Assembly (NCBI RefSeq): GCF_014193425.1
Contig: NZ_JACHZG010000001.1
Coordinates: 1,860,001 to 1,924,000 of the forward strand
DNA length: 64,000 nucleotides
Source of the DNA: Microlunatus antarcticus
Lineage (GTDB): Bacteria > Actinomycetota > Actinomycetes > Propionibacteriales > Propionibacteriaceae
Reading direction: 5' to 3'
Shown here: positions 1 through 9,309 of the stretch, piece after piece
Numbering within the stretch: the first letter of the stretch is position 1
Layout: each line of letters starts with the position of its first letter
Notes under the pieces: model-generated
The model's database searches: none
The model's input: only the letters and a program-made list of their open reading frames with translations
Told to the model about the DNA's origin: nothing
Translations under genes and position numbers: made by a program

Positions 1-84
1 AACTACACGCTGCTGCTCTACTCGGCCGGGGTGGCGGCCCTGATCGGCGCCCTGGTCGTGCTGCCGATCAAGAAGGTGAAGTGA
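1..84 (+). CDS. C-terminal end of a membrane transporter (partial)
   Basis: The window opens inside a reading frame that runs from base 1 to a TGA at 82-84. The 27 visible residues form a hydrophobic helix (LLLYSAGVAALIGALVVLPI) followed by the basic tail KKVK. This is the usual end of the last transmembrane helix of an MFS or GPH-type transporter. Its stop overlaps the GTG start of the glycosidase downstream, so the two are probably co-transcribed and the transporter may import the sugar that the glycosidase cleaves. The family cannot be settled from so short a piece. Confidence 0.6.
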   Translation, partial: NYTLLLYSAGVAALIGALVVLPIKKVK

Positions 85-2342
85 GCGACCTCGACGTCGA
101 CCGCCTGCTGACCGAGCTGACCCTGCAGGAGAAGGCCTCGCTGACCAGCGGCTCCGACTTCTGGCACACCACCGGGGTCGAACGGCTCGGCATCCCGCGG
201 ATCATGGTCTCGGACGGCCCGCACGGCCTCCGGGCCCAGCCGGAGGAGGGCGACCACCTCGGGCTCGGCGGGTCGCTGCCCGCGACCTGCTTCCCGACGG
301 CCTCGGCGATCGCCTCGGCCTGGGACCCGGAGCTGCTCGGCCGGATCGGCGCGGCGCTGGCCCAGGAGGCCCGCGCCTGCAACCTGTCGGTGATCCTCGG
401 CCCGGGCATCAACATCAAGCGCTCACCGCTGTGCGGTCGCAACTTCGAGTACTTCTCGGAGGACCCGTACCTCACCGGGGAGCTCGCGGTCGGCCTCGTC
501 GACGGCATCCAGGCGCACGGCGTCGGCACCTCGCTGAAGCACTACGCGGCCAACAACCAGGAGACCGACCGGCTGCGGGTGGACGCCCGGGTCGACGAGC
601 GCACGCTGCGCGAGATCTACCTGCCCGCCTTCGAACGGGTCGTCACGGCGTCGCAGCCGTGGACGGTGATGTGCGCCTACAACAAGGTGAACGGGCTGTC
701 CGCGTCGGAGAACCCGTGGCTGCTGACCACGGTCCTGCGCGACGACTTCGGCTTCGAGGGCCTGGTCGTGTCGGACTGGGGCGCGGTCTACCACCGCGTG
801 CCCGCGCTGGTCGCCGGGACCGACCTCGAGATGCCGCCGGCGCTGCCGCACAGCCCGGACGCGGTGGTCGCGGCCGTGCAGTCGGGCGAGCTCGACGTCG
901 CGGTGCTCGACGCGCGCGTGCGTACGGTGCTCGAGCTCGCCGCCAAGGGGCGGCACGTGCTCGACCTCGACGAGTCCTTCGACGTCGACGCGCACCACAC
1001 CCTGGCGCGGGAGGCGGCGGCGCGGTCGGTCGTGCTGCTCACCAACGACGGCATCCTGCCGCTCGCGCCGGACACCTCGATCGCCGTCGTCGGCGAGCTC
1101 GCCCGCACCCCGCGCTACCAGGGGGCGGGCTCGTCGCAGGTGAACCCCACCCGCGTCGACGTCATCCTCGACGAGCTCACGGCCCGCTTCGGGGACGTGC
1201 CGTTCGCGGCCGGCTACGGGGTGGGCGACACGGGCGAGGACGAGGCGCTGCGCGCCGAGGCCGAACGGGTCGCGACGCAGGCCAGCACGGTGGTCGTGGT
1301 CCTCGGGCTGCCGGCCGCCGACGAGTCGGAGGGCTTCGACCGGACCCACCTGGACCTGCCGGCCAACCAGCTGGCCACGCTCGCGGCGGTCGCCGCGGTC
1401 AACGCCGACGTCGTCGTGGTGCTGGCCAACGGCTCGACCGTCGTGCTGGGCGACGTCGTGCCGCACGCACGGGCCCTGGTCGAGGCGTGGCTGGGCGGCC
1501 AGGCCGCCGGGGGCGGGATCGTGGACGTCCTCACCGGGGCGGTGAACCCGTCGGGCAAGCTCGCCGAGACGGTCCCGCACCGGCTCGAGGACAGCTCGTC
1601 CTACCTGGGCTTCCCCGGCGACTCGCAGGTCGTGCGCTACGGAGAGGGGCTCTTCGTCGGCTACCGGGGCTACGACGCCTCCCACCTCGAGGTCGCGTTC
1701 CCGTTCGGCTTCGGGCTGTCGTACACGACCTTCGCGCTCTCCGACCTGACGGTGGCGACCCACGGGTCGGTCGCCGACGGGTCGCTGGGGGCGACGGTGA
1801 CCGTCACCGTGCGCAACACCGGGTCCGTGACCGGGGCCGAGGTCGTGCAGGTGTACGTCGAGGACCCCGGGTCGAGCGTCACGCGCCCGGTGCGGGAGCT
1901 CGGCGGGTTCGCCCGCGTCGAGCTGGCCCCCGGCGCCTCGCAGCAGGTGTCGGTCGAGCTCGGCCAGCGGGCGTTCTCCTTCTGGTCGGAGCTGAACGGG
2001 CGGTGGGCCGTCGAGGCGGGCGACTTCACGCTGGCCGTGGGGTCGAGCTCCCGCGACCTGCCGCTGCGCCAGACCGTGCACGTGGACGCGCCGAGCCTGG
2101 CCCGCCCGCTCGCCCGCGACTCGACCCTGCACGAGTGGATGGCCGACCCGCGCGGCCGCGCGCTGCTCGAGCGCGAGATCAGCGCCGGTCAGCCCGGCGC
2201 GGTGCTCGAGCCGGAGCTCCTCAGCGTCATCGGGACGATGCCGATGAGCACGCTGGCGAACTTCGGCGGGATGAGCCTGTCGCAGGACCGCCTGGACGAG
2301 GTCACGGAGGAGTGGCGCCGGGGGGCCGATGCTCCTGCATAA
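81..2342 (+). CDS. glycoside hydrolase family 3 beta-glycosidase
   Basis: A 753-residue GH3 enzyme that should release beta-linked terminal sugars such as glucose or xylose by a retaining mechanism. The N-terminal barrel carries LKHYAANNQE and the nucleophile motif VVSDWGAV, with Asp at about residue 232. The middle alpha/beta sandwich domain follows, then a fibronectin-III-like C-terminal domain (VTGAEVVQVYVEDP). This is the usual order for bacterial beta-glucosidases of this size. There is no signal peptide, so it probably acts in the cytoplasm on sugars imported by the upstream transporter, whose stop codon overlaps the GTG start. Exact substrate specificity cannot be read from sequence alone. 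Confidence 0.93.
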   Translation: MSDLDVDRLLTELTLQEKASLTSGSDFWHTTGVERLGIPRIMVSDGPHGLRAQPEEGDHLGLGGSLPATCFPTASAIASAWDPELLGRIGAALAQEARACNLSVILGPGINIKRSPLCGRNFEYFSEDPYLTGELAVGLVDGIQAHGVGTSLKHYAANNQETDRLRVDARVDERTLREIYLPAFERVVTASQPWTVMCAYNKVNGLSASENPWLLTTVLRDDFGFEGLVVSDWGAVYHRVPALVAGTDLEMPPALPHSPDAVVAAVQSGELDVAVLDARVRTVLELAAKGRHVLDLDESFDVDAHHTLAREAAARSVVLLTNDGILPLAPDTSIAVVGELARTPRYQGAGSSQVNPTRVDVILDELTARFGDVPFAAGYGVGDTGEDEALRAEAERVATQASTVVVVLGLPAADESEGFDRTHLDLPANQLATLAAVAAVNADVVVVLANGSTVVLGDVVPHARALVEAWLGGQAAGGGIVDVLTGAVNPSGKLAETVPHRLEDSSSYLGFPGDSQVVRYGEGLFVGYRGYDASHLEVAFPFGFGLSYTTFALSDLTVATHGSVADGSLGATVTVTVRNTGSVTGAEVVQVYVEDPGSSVTRPVRELGGFARVELAPGASQQVSVELGQRAFSFWSELNGRWAVEAGDFTLAVGSSSRDLPLRQTVHVDAPSLARPLARDSTLHEWMADPRGRALLEREISAGQPGAVLEPELLSVIGTMPMSTLANFGGMSLSQDRLDEVTEEWRRGADAPA

Positions 2343-2353
2343 TTCGGAGCCCC

Positions 2354-3493
2354 ATGAGAACGCGCACCCACGTCCCCGACGCCGCTGAGCCCCGTCCGAC
2401 GATCGTCTACGACTCGTTCGCCGGCCGCTACAGCGACAGCCCACGCGCGCTCCACACGTGGCTCACGCCGCGCGTGGACGCCGACCACGTGTGGCTCGTG
2501 GACCCCGCGCACCGGGCCGGGTTCCCGTCGGGGGTCGCGACCGTGCCGTACGGGTCCGCGGAGTCCGTCGCCGCGCTCGAGGCGGCCGACCTCGTCGTGG
2601 GCAACACCCACATCGAGATCAGCTGGACCAAGCGACCGGGCTCGACCTACCTCCAGCTCTGGCACGGCACGCCGCTGAAGACCGTGCACCGCGACGTCCG
2701 GTGGGCGCCGCCCGGCCGCCTGGACTGGCTGGAGGAGGACGTCGCGCGCTGGGACCACCTGCTCTCCCCGAGCCCGGCGAGCACGCCCCGGCTGCGCAGC
2801 GCGTTCCGCTGGGGCGGGTCGGTCCTCGAGCTCGGCTATCCCCGCAACGACGTGCTGCAGCGCCCCGTGGTGGACGAGGTCCGCGCCCGCACCCGGGCGT
2901 CGCTCGGCCTGGCCGACGACGAGACCGTCGTGCTCTACGCGCCGACCTTCCGCGACCGGATGTTCGACGACCGCTCCACCCCGCTGCACCTCGCCCTGGA
3001 CCTGGAGCGGCTTGTCGCCGACCTCGGCCCCGGGGTGCGGGTGCTGACCCGGGTGCACTACTTCATGACCGACCGCCTCGTGCGGGTCGAGGTGCCCGGC
3101 GTGCTCGACGTCTCCTGGCACCCCGACATCGCCGAGCTCTACGCGGCCGCCGACGTGCTGGTGACCGACTACTCGTCGTCGATGTTCGACTTCGCGGTCA
3201 CGGGCAAGCCGCTGATCTTCTACACCTACGACCTCGAGACCTACCGTGACGTCGACCGCGGCTTCTACTTCGAGCTCGAGCCCGTGGCGCCCGGACCGGT
3301 CGTCCGCACCCAGGAGGCGCTGACCGCCGCCCTGACCGACCTGCCCGGCGTCCGGCGGGCGTACGCGACGGCCTACCGGGAGTTCCGCCGCACCTACTGC
3401 GCCCTCGACGACGGCCACGCCACCCGGCGGGTCGGCCGCTTCGTCAAGGGTCAGCTGCTCGCCCAGCGGGACGAGGCCCTGGCGGGTCTCTGA
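2354..3493 (+). CDS. CDP-glycerol glycerophosphotransferase family protein
   Basis: A 379-residue protein of the TagB/TagF family, which transfers glycerol-phosphate (or ribitol-phosphate) from a CDP donor during wall polymer synthesis. The donor-binding signatures are present: LQLWHGTPLK with His at about 104, and the late motif VLVTDYSSSMFDF. It is shorter than TagF polymerases, so a primase-like or single-transfer role fits better. The ATG at 2354 begins 12 bases after the GH3 stop. No membrane anchor is seen, as is usual for these peripheral enzymes. The acceptor is unknown. Confidence 0.88.
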   Translation: MRTRTHVPDAAEPRPTIVYDSFAGRYSDSPRALHTWLTPRVDADHVWLVDPAHRAGFPSGVATVPYGSAESVAALEAADLVVGNTHIEISWTKRPGSTYLQLWHGTPLKTVHRDVRWAPPGRLDWLEEDVARWDHLLSPSPASTPRLRSAFRWGGSVLELGYPRNDVLQRPVVDEVRARTRASLGLADDETVVLYAPTFRDRMFDDRSTPLHLALDLERLVADLGPGVRVLTRVHYFMTDRLVRVEVPGVLDVSWHPDIAELYAAADVLVTDYSSSMFDFAVTGKPLIFYTYDLETYRDVDRGFYFELEPVAPGPVVRTQEALTAALTDLPGVRRAYATAYREFRRTYCALDDGHATRRVGRFVKGQLLAQRDEALAGL

Positions 3494-3517
3494 CGCCGAG
3501 GCGTCCGCCGTTCAGGG

Positions 3518-6500
3518 TTGTCGGTGCGAGCGCCTACCGTGTCGCGGGTGGTGAGCGCGGTCGGGATCGGCGACGTGCGTGCGCTGCTGACCGACGGCAC
3601 GTTCGACGTGGGCACGCGGCATCGGGGGCTGGCGTACGCGCGCGGGGGCCGGGTCAGCCACCTCGAGCAGGACTGGGCCGACGGCTCCCTCTTCGCCTCC
3701 GCCCTCGTGAGGGGCAGCGAGACCTACCGGACCACGCTGATGATCGAGCCCGGCGGCCCGGACGGGCTGCGCGTCCGCACCGGCTGCAGCTGCCCGGTCG
3801 GTGACGCCTGCAAGCACGCGTACGCCCTCGTCTCGGCGCTGACCTCGGCGGCCGCGGGGGTGGGCGAGGGTCGGCGCCCGGACTGGCGGACGGTGCTCGA
3901 CGGGGTGCTCGACGAGGCGGCGGGCGCGGCCACCGCTCCCGTCCCGGACGTCGTGCTGGGGGTGGAGCTCGTCCTGCCCAAGCCGCCGCCCCGGTCGCGC
4001 TGGGGCCCCGCGGAGGCACCGTTCCGCGTGTGGGTCCGCGCCGTGCGCAAGGGGAAGAACGGGCGCTGGGTCCGGCGCGGGGTGGAGTGGTCGCGGATCG
4101 GGACCGACCCGTACGGCTCGGCCTGGGTGCGGACGCCCGAGGTCGCGGACGGCGACCCCGCCGACCTCGAGGCCCTCGCGGACCTGAAGAACGCCCTGCT
4201 GGGGCGCCGCGGCTACCTGGCGACGTCCTCCGACGCCATCGACCTGCACGCCGCCGGGCCCGGGCTCTGGCGGGCCCTGGAGCGCGTGGTCGCGCGCGGG
4301 CTGCCGCTGGTCGTGCCGGGCGGTGCCGACGTCCGGCTCGTCGACGCCGCGACCCTCGGGGTGGACGTACGGCGCCCGTCCGCCAAGAGCGGGGAGGCCG
4401 GGGAGGTCGAGGTCAGCGTCGGCGTGACCGCGGACGGCGTGCGCTACGCCGCCGAGGACGTCGCGCTGGTGGGGGAGCCACCCCACGGCGTGGTGCTGCG
4501 GCGGCGCCCGACCGACGACCCGGCGACGACCACCTCGCTGGTGCTCGCCCCGCTCGCCGGCCCGGTGCCGCCGTCGGTCCGCTCCTGGCTCGACACCGGC
4601 CTCGACCTCCGCGTGGGCGCCGAGGCGCTGCCGGAGCTCGTGGGGGAGTACCTGCCCGCCCTCGCGTCGACCGTCGAGGTCACGTCCCGCGACGGGTCGG
4701 TGGACATCCCCGGCCCCGCCGTCGTCACCCTGCGCGGCGACGTGACCTGGAGCGAGGACGGCCGCGTCGAGCTCGGCTGGCGCTGGCTCTACCGCCGCGG
4801 CGACCAGGCCCAGCAGTTCCCGCTCGACGGCCAGGACGGTCCCCGCGGCTGGCGCGACCGCGGGGCGGAGGCCGCCCTGGTGGACCGGCTCGGCTGGGAC
4901 CCCGAGCTCGACGCGCTGCTCGGCCTGCGGCTGCGCGGCCCCGGCACGCTGACGGCGAGCGTCAGTCTGCGCGACGTCGAGGCCATGCGGTTCGCGGAAC
5001 GTGACCTGCCGCGCCTCCAGGCCCACCCGGAGCTGGAGGTCGTCACCAACGGCTCGCCGCCCGCGTTCCGCGAGGTCACCGGGCTCCCGCAGGTCCAGTT
5101 CCACCCGCGCGGTGCGGCGATGCGCCACGACCAGACCGACTGGCTCGACCTCGAGGTGCTGGTGTCCGTCGAGGACGACGAGCTGGGCACCGTGTGGCTC
5201 GGGCTGCCGACGGTGCTGAAGGCGCTGGCCACCGGCCAGACGGTCGTCATGCTGCGCAAGGGCGCGTACGTGAACCTCGACCGGCCCGAGCTCGACCGCC
5301 TGGCGCGGCTCGTGCAGGAGGCGCGGACGTTCACCGACCGGCGGTCCGCGCGGCGCCGGACGGAGGAGCCGGACGACGACGCCGAGGCCGAGCTCGCGGC
5401 GGGTCTTGGGGCGGACAGCGACGTGATCCGACTCAGCCGGCAGGCCCACGGCCTGCTCGCGGACGTCCACGAGATCGGGGCGACCGAGGGTCAGCTGAGC
5501 GAGTGGGCCGCCGCCTCGGCCGCGCTGCGCGGGCTGGCCGAGGAGGGCGCGGAGCTCCCGGTCGAGCCCCTGCCCGTCGACCTGCGGGCCACGCTGCGGC
5601 CGTACCAGCACGAGGGCTACCAGTGGCTGAGCTTCCTGCGTCGCCAGCGGCTCGGCGGGATCCTGGCCGACGACATGGGCCTGGGCAAGACCGTGCAGAC
5701 GCTGGCGATGATCGCCCGAGCGCGCGAGGAGCAGGAGGAGCGTGAGGACGGGACCGCGCGGCGACCGTTCCTGGTCGTCGTCCCGTCCAGCGTGGTCGCG
5801 ACGTGGCGCTCCGAGGCGGGACGCTTCACCCCCGGCCTCCGCCTGGCCACCGTCACCGGTGCGACGGCGCGGCGGGGCTGGTCGCTCTCCCGCCTGCTGG
5901 ACCCGCCCGACCCCGACGAGCAGGTCGACGTCGTCGTGACGACGTACACGCTGCTGCGTCTCGAGGCGGCCGACTACGCCGCCGTGCGGTGGGCCGGGCT
6001 GGTCCTCGACGAGGCGCAGGCGGTGAAGAACCACCGCAGCAAGACCTGGTCGGCCCTGCGCGACGTCGAGGCCGACTGCCGCTTCGCCATCACGGGCACG
6101 CCGCTGGAGAACAACCTGATGGAGCTGTGGTCGATCCTGTCGCTCACCGCTCCCGGCATGTTCCCGTACGCGGAGTCGTTCCGGACCACGGTCGCCCAGC
6201 CGATCGAGCAGCAGGCCGACCCGCAGGCGCTGCCCGCCCTGCTGAAGCGGATCCGGCCCGTCGTGCTGCGCCGGACGAAGGAGCTGGTGGCCGGCGACCT
6301 GCCACCCAAGCAGGTCCAGGTGGTCGAGGTCGAGCTGTCCCAGCAGCACCGCGTGCTCTACGACACCCACCTCGCCCGCGAGCGCCAACGGCTGCTCAAG
6401 CTGCTCGACGACGACGAGGGCGTCGAGCACAACCGCATCACGATCCTCGCCTCGCTCACGCGGCTGCGGCAGCTCGCGCTCGACCCCGCGCTCGTGGACC

Positions 6501-7024
6501 CGGTCCACTCCGACGTCGGCTCGGCCAAGATCGACGAGCTGCTCGACCGCCTCGAGGAGCTGGCTGCAGAGGGCCACCGGGCGCTGGTGTTCAGCCAGTT
6601 CACCCGGTTCCTGGGGCGGATCCGGGCCCGCCTCGACGCGGCCGGGATCCCGTACGCGTACCTCGACGGGAGGACGCGCAACCGGGCCGAGGTGGTCGAC
6701 GGGTTCCGGCAGGGCACGGCACCCGTGTTCCTCATCAGCCTCAAGGCCGGCGGCGTCGGGCTCAACCTCACCGAGGCCGACTACGTCTTCGTCCTCGACC
6801 CCTGGTGGAACCCGGCGGTCGAGGCCCAGGCGATCGACCGGACGCACCGGATCGGCCAGACCCGGCCCGTCATGGTCTACCGCCTGGTGGCCGCCGACAC
6901 CGTGGAGCAGAAGGTCGTCGCGCTGTCGGCACGCAAGGCGGAGCTGTTCGCGAGCGTGCTCGACGGCGAGGTCGAGCTCGGCGCCGCCCTGACGGCCCGG
7001 GACATCGCGGCGCTGGTCGGCTGA
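3518..7024 (+). CDS. SNF2-family ATPase with N-terminal SWIM zinc finger
   Basis: An 1168-residue DEAD/H-type DNA translocase. A SWIM zinc finger (CSCPVGDACKH, Cys 90/92/98 and His 100) lies near the N-terminus, followed by a long linker domain. The SNF2 motor fills the last third: Walker A DDMGLGKT (Lys about 724), Walker B LDEAQAVKN (about 831), TGTPLENNLMELWS, and the C-terminal lobe GGVGLNLTEADYV ending in DRTHRIGQTRPV. Such proteins remodel DNA-protein complexes, but the cellular role of the actinobacterial SWIM/SNF2 group is poorly defined. The start is uncertain: TTG 3518 gives the longest frame, and GTG at 3524 or 3539 are alternatives. It converges on the GH29 gene. Confidence 0.92.
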   Translation: MSVRAPTVSRVVSAVGIGDVRALLTDGTFDVGTRHRGLAYARGGRVSHLEQDWADGSLFASALVRGSETYRTTLMIEPGGPDGLRVRTGCSCPVGDACKHAYALVSALTSAAAGVGEGRRPDWRTVLDGVLDEAAGAATAPVPDVVLGVELVLPKPPPRSRWGPAEAPFRVWVRAVRKGKNGRWVRRGVEWSRIGTDPYGSAWVRTPEVADGDPADLEALADLKNALLGRRGYLATSSDAIDLHAAGPGLWRALERVVARGLPLVVPGGADVRLVDAATLGVDVRRPSAKSGEAGEVEVSVGVTADGVRYAAEDVALVGEPPHGVVLRRRPTDDPATTTSLVLAPLAGPVPPSVRSWLDTGLDLRVGAEALPELVGEYLPALASTVEVTSRDGSVDIPGPAVVTLRGDVTWSEDGRVELGWRWLYRRGDQAQQFPLDGQDGPRGWRDRGAEAALVDRLGWDPELDALLGLRLRGPGTLTASVSLRDVEAMRFAERDLPRLQAHPELEVVTNGSPPAFREVTGLPQVQFHPRGAAMRHDQTDWLDLEVLVSVEDDELGTVWLGLPTVLKALATGQTVVMLRKGAYVNLDRPELDRLARLVQEARTFTDRRSARRRTEEPDDDAEAELAAGLGADSDVIRLSRQAHGLLADVHEIGATEGQLSEWAAASAALRGLAEEGAELPVEPLPVDLRATLRPYQHEGYQWLSFLRRQRLGGILADDMGLGKTVQTLAMIARAREEQEEREDGTARRPFLVVVPSSVVATWRSEAGRFTPGLRLATVTGATARRGWSLSRLLDPPDPDEQVDVVVTTYTLLRLEAADYAAVRWAGLVLDEAQAVKNHRSKTWSALRDVEADCRFAITGTPLENNLMELWSILSLTAPGMFPYAESFRTTVAQPIEQQADPQALPALLKRIRPVVLRRTKELVAGDLPPKQVQVVEVELSQQHRVLYDTHLARERQRLLKLLDDDEGVEHNRITILASLTRLRQLALDPALVDPVHSDVGSAKIDELLDRLEELAAEGHRALVFSQFTRFLGRIRARLDAAGIPYAYLDGRTRNRAEVVDGFRQGTAPVFLISLKAGGVGLNLTEADYVFVLDPWWNPAVEAQAIDRTHRIGQTRPVMVYRLVAADTVEQKVVALSARKAELFASVLDGEVELGAALTARDIAALVG

Positions 7025-7056
7025 CGCGGCTCATCCGCGGGTCGTCGCAGATCGGC

Positions 7057-7090
7057 GCGGATCCGACCGGGCAGACGCGGTCGGATCCGC
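7057..7090. terminator. bidirectional hairpin between convergent genes
   Basis: A perfect 13-base inverted repeat (gcggatccgaccg / cggtcggatccgc) with an 8-base loop lies between the SNF2 stop and the GH29 stop. It has no U-tract. The position suggests a shared terminator for both strands. Confidence 0.6.
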
Positions 7091-7095
7091 ACCGT

Positions 7096-8451
7096 TCAGC
7101 GGGTGGGGAGCTCGATCAGGCAGGGTCCGTCCTCCGACGGCGTGACCGACGCCGTCAGCCGGTCTCCGTCGCGCCGGACCTCGGCCGAGCCGTTGAGGAC
7201 GCGGACGTCGGCGAGGTCGACCTCGGCCGTCACCTCCAGCGGAACCGTCCCGGCGGCGTCGACCACGGCCACGAGGTGGCCCGGCGTGCCCAGCCACCGC
7301 ACCCACGGCTCGTCCGACGGGCGCGCCACGTCCGGCTCGACCGGCGTCGACGCGCGCAGCACGGGGGCGGCCGCGTCCATCCAGCGGCCCAGGCCCTCGA
7401 GCGCGCGTCGCTGGAACTCGGGGATGACACCCTCGGCCGTCGGTCCGACGTTGAGCAGCAGCCGTCCGCCGCGGGCGACGATGTCGGTCAGGTAGCGCGT
7501 GAGGGCCCGCCCGTCCATCGCCCGGCTCTCGTCCTCCGCGGTGTTGTGGCCGAAGGAGAAGCCGATGCCCCGGTTGTTCTCCCACGGCTCAGCGCCCTCG
7601 ACGTGGCGGTTGTGCTCGTACTCGCTCGTGACGAAGTCGTGGTGGGTGTCGCCCCAGCGGTCGTTGACCACGCCGTCCGGCACGGCCGCGTAGTAGTCCG
7701 CGAACAACCGGTGCAGCGACTCCGGGCCGCCGCGCTTGGCGAAGTCGGGCCACTCGATGTCGTTCCACAGCACGCTGGGGGAGTAGCGCCGCACGAGGTC
7801 GGCCACGTGGGAGAAGGCGTAGAGGCTGTACGCGGCGTCCCGGGGGCGCAGGTCCTGCACCTCGGCGAACGTGGTCTGCGGCGGGAGGTCGGTCACGGAC
7901 CAGTCCAGCCCGCCGGAGTAGTAGACGCCGAAGCGGAGCCCCTCGGCCCGGACCGCGTCCGCGATCTCGGCGAGCAGGTCGCGCCGCGGTCCGCGGTGGA
8001 CCGTGTTCCGCGCGCCGGTGCCCGGCGCGTCCCAGAGCGCGACGCCGTCGTGGTGCTTGCTCGTGGGGATGACGTACTCCGCCCCCGCCCGGGCGAACAG
8101 CCGCGCCCAGCCGGGCGGGTCGAACTCGCTCGCCGTCCAGGCGTCGAGGAAGTCGTCGTACGGGGCGTCGCCGTGGACCTCGCGGTGGTGCTGCGCCGCC
8201 GGGCTGCCCGGGATGCGGATCGTGTTGAGGTACCACTCCGCGTACGCGTTGTGCGTGAACCAGACGTCCTCGGGAACCGCCCCCAGGGCGCCGCTCGGCT
8301 CGGCCCAGGCGGGGACGGAGTAGGGACCCCAGTGGACGAAGATGCCGAGCTTGGCTTTGGCGTACCAGTCGGGCAGCGGGCGGGCGAGCGAGGCCCACAG
8401 CTCCGGGGAGTCGGTCTGCTCAGGCGTCGAGAGGACGGGCGCGGGGGACAA
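7096..8451 (-). CDS. alpha-L-fucosidase, glycoside hydrolase family 29
   Basis: A 451-residue GH29 enzyme that removes alpha-linked L-fucose. Family motifs are GIFVHWGPYSVPAWAEP near the N-terminus, YVIPTSKHHDGVALW, VLWNDIEWPD with the probable nucleophile Asp at about 231, and GRLLLNVGPTAEGVIP. The C-terminal 90 residues form a small beta domain. The start is a TTG preceded by AGGAG at good spacing. No signal peptide is seen. With the GH3 enzyme it points to use of plant or host glycans. It is 9 bases downstream of the toxin gene on the same strand, but the junction looks accidental rather than functional. Confidence 0.92.
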   Translation of the reverse strand: MSPAPVLSTPEQTDSPELWASLARPLPDWYAKAKLGIFVHWGPYSVPAWAEPSGALGAVPEDVWFTHNAYAEWYLNTIRIPGSPAAQHHREVHGDAPYDDFLDAWTASEFDPPGWARLFARAGAEYVIPTSKHHDGVALWDAPGTGARNTVHRGPRRDLLAEIADAVRAEGLRFGVYYSGGLDWSVTDLPPQTTFAEVQDLRPRDAAYSLYAFSHVADLVRRYSPSVLWNDIEWPDFAKRGGPESLHRLFADYYAAVPDGVVNDRWGDTHHDFVTSEYEHNRHVEGAEPWENNRGIGFSFGHNTAEDESRAMDGRALTRYLTDIVARGGRLLLNVGPTAEGVIPEFQRRALEGLGRWMDAAAPVLRASTPVEPDVARPSDEPWVRWLGTPGHLVAVVDAAGTVPLEVTAEVDLADVRVLNGSAEVRRDGDRLTASVTPSEDGPCLIELPTR

Positions 8452-8460
8452 CGGTGGCTC

Positions 8461-8763
8461 CTACAGGTCGAGGGCGAACGCGGCGACGATCGCCTCGGCG
8501 AGCTGGGGCTCCTGGTCGTCGCGCAGGTAGCCGAGGAGCCGCCCGACGTCGTCGCGGTGCACGGTGTTGATGTCGTCGCAGTTGACCACGCTCGGGTGGT
8601 CGATCCCGTTCGCGGGGCCGACGGGCACCTCGACCGACAGGCCTCGGACCGTGGAGGTGATCGGCGCGATGCTCACCCACGCACGGCAGTCGAGGACCTC
8701 GGGCCGCGTGAGCAGGACGGCGGGCCTCGGCTTGTCGAGGGTGACGACGTGGATGGGCCTCAA
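8461..8763 (-). CDS. MazF/PemK-type endoribonuclease toxin
   Basis: A 100-residue protein with the PemK/MazF fold. It opens with HVVTLDKPRPAVLLTRPEVL, then has WVSIAPITSTVRGLSVEVPV and HPSVVNCDDINTV. Members cleave mRNA or tRNA at short sequences and stop translation. The TTG start overlaps the TGA of the upstream antitoxin gene (TTGA), so the pair is translationally coupled with the antitoxin first, as usual for mazEF. The cleavage site cannot be predicted from sequence. Confidence 0.88.
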   Translation of the reverse strand: MRPIHVVTLDKPRPAVLLTRPEVLDCRAWVSIAPITSTVRGLSVEVPVGPANGIDHPSVVNCDDINTVHRDDVGRLLGYLRDDQEPQLAEAIVAAFALDL

Positions 8764-9008
8764 CGGGCGAGGTCGGCCTGGTGGGCGAGCCGGCGGCGTG
8801 CCGCTGCCTCGTGGAAGCCTTCGAGCTCGTGGTCCTCACCTGCGCGGGCGTAGATCAGGGCGTCCTGCGCCGCGCGTTCCCGGCGGATCTCCCGGCGGAC
8901 CAGCTTGTCCAGCGCGGCGGCCCGGGAGGCGACCGCACCTCCGGCCACCTGCTGGTCGATGAACGCCGCTGCCTCGTCCGAGAGTCGTACGGTCATCTGA
9001 GTCGACAT
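8760..9008 (-). CDS. ribbon-helix-helix antitoxin
   Basis: An 82-residue protein beginning MSTQMTVRLSDEAAAFIDQQ. This is the beta strand and first helix of a ribbon-helix-helix DNA-binding domain. A basic/acidic helical C-terminus follows that would wrap the toxin. It should neutralise the MazF-type protein encoded by the overlapping downstream frame and repress its own promoter, which must lie just above 9008. ATG 9008 is chosen because it sits directly before the conserved MTVRL strand; the second ATG four codons later is possible. Confidence 0.85.
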   Translation of the reverse strand: MSTQMTVRLSDEAAAFIDQQVAGGAVASRAAALDKLVRREIRRERAAQDALIYARAGEDHELEGFHEAAARRRLAHQADLAR

Positions 9009-9309
9009 ACCGCGAGCATACCCAGGTGGTATCGCGGCGACGGTCCGCAGAGAGGAGACGCGGCTCGCCCGGAGGTCGTGCGTCAGACTCAGGCGTGGTC
9101 GGCGACGTCGGCGAGAACGCGACCCCGCTCCGGCGGGATCGGTGCCCGAGGCTCCCTCGGGTGGCAGCAGGTCAACCCCGCAGCAGGTCGGCAGGTGCGC
9201 GACTGCGCTCCGCGCAGGTCGGCACCCGCTCGTGCAGGACTGGTCGTCCGGCGTCGCCGCCACACCCTCGCGGACGGCCGCGGAGGACCCGGCCGGGCAG
9301 GACTGCGCT
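9009..9309 (+). ncRNA. candidate msr-msd region of a retron (structured, non-coding)
   Basis: About 300 bases between the divergent antitoxin and reverse transcriptase genes hold no convincing gene. On the plus strand there are three stem-loops in a row: 9124-9137 (cccgc/gcggg), 9145-9161 (cccgagg/cctcggg, 3-base loop) and 9196-9216 (tgcgcg/cgcgca). An 11-base direct repeat (gcaggtcggca) occurs at 9183 and 9214. Retron non-coding RNAs sit just upstream of their RT and consist of such stems. I could not identify the flanking a1/a2 repeat or the branching G, so this is a positional and structural candidate only. The antitoxin promoter must also lie here. Confidence 0.4.

Noticed and set aside
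3512-6847. A 1111-codon open frame antisense to the SNF2 gene
   Set aside because: No domain or ribosome site; the plus-strand frame has clear SNF2 motifs throughout.
9142-9309. N-terminal extension of the reverse transcriptase from GTG 9142
   Set aside because: These 56 codons have no RT similarity and coincide with the stem-loops. GTG 9310 has a ribosome site.
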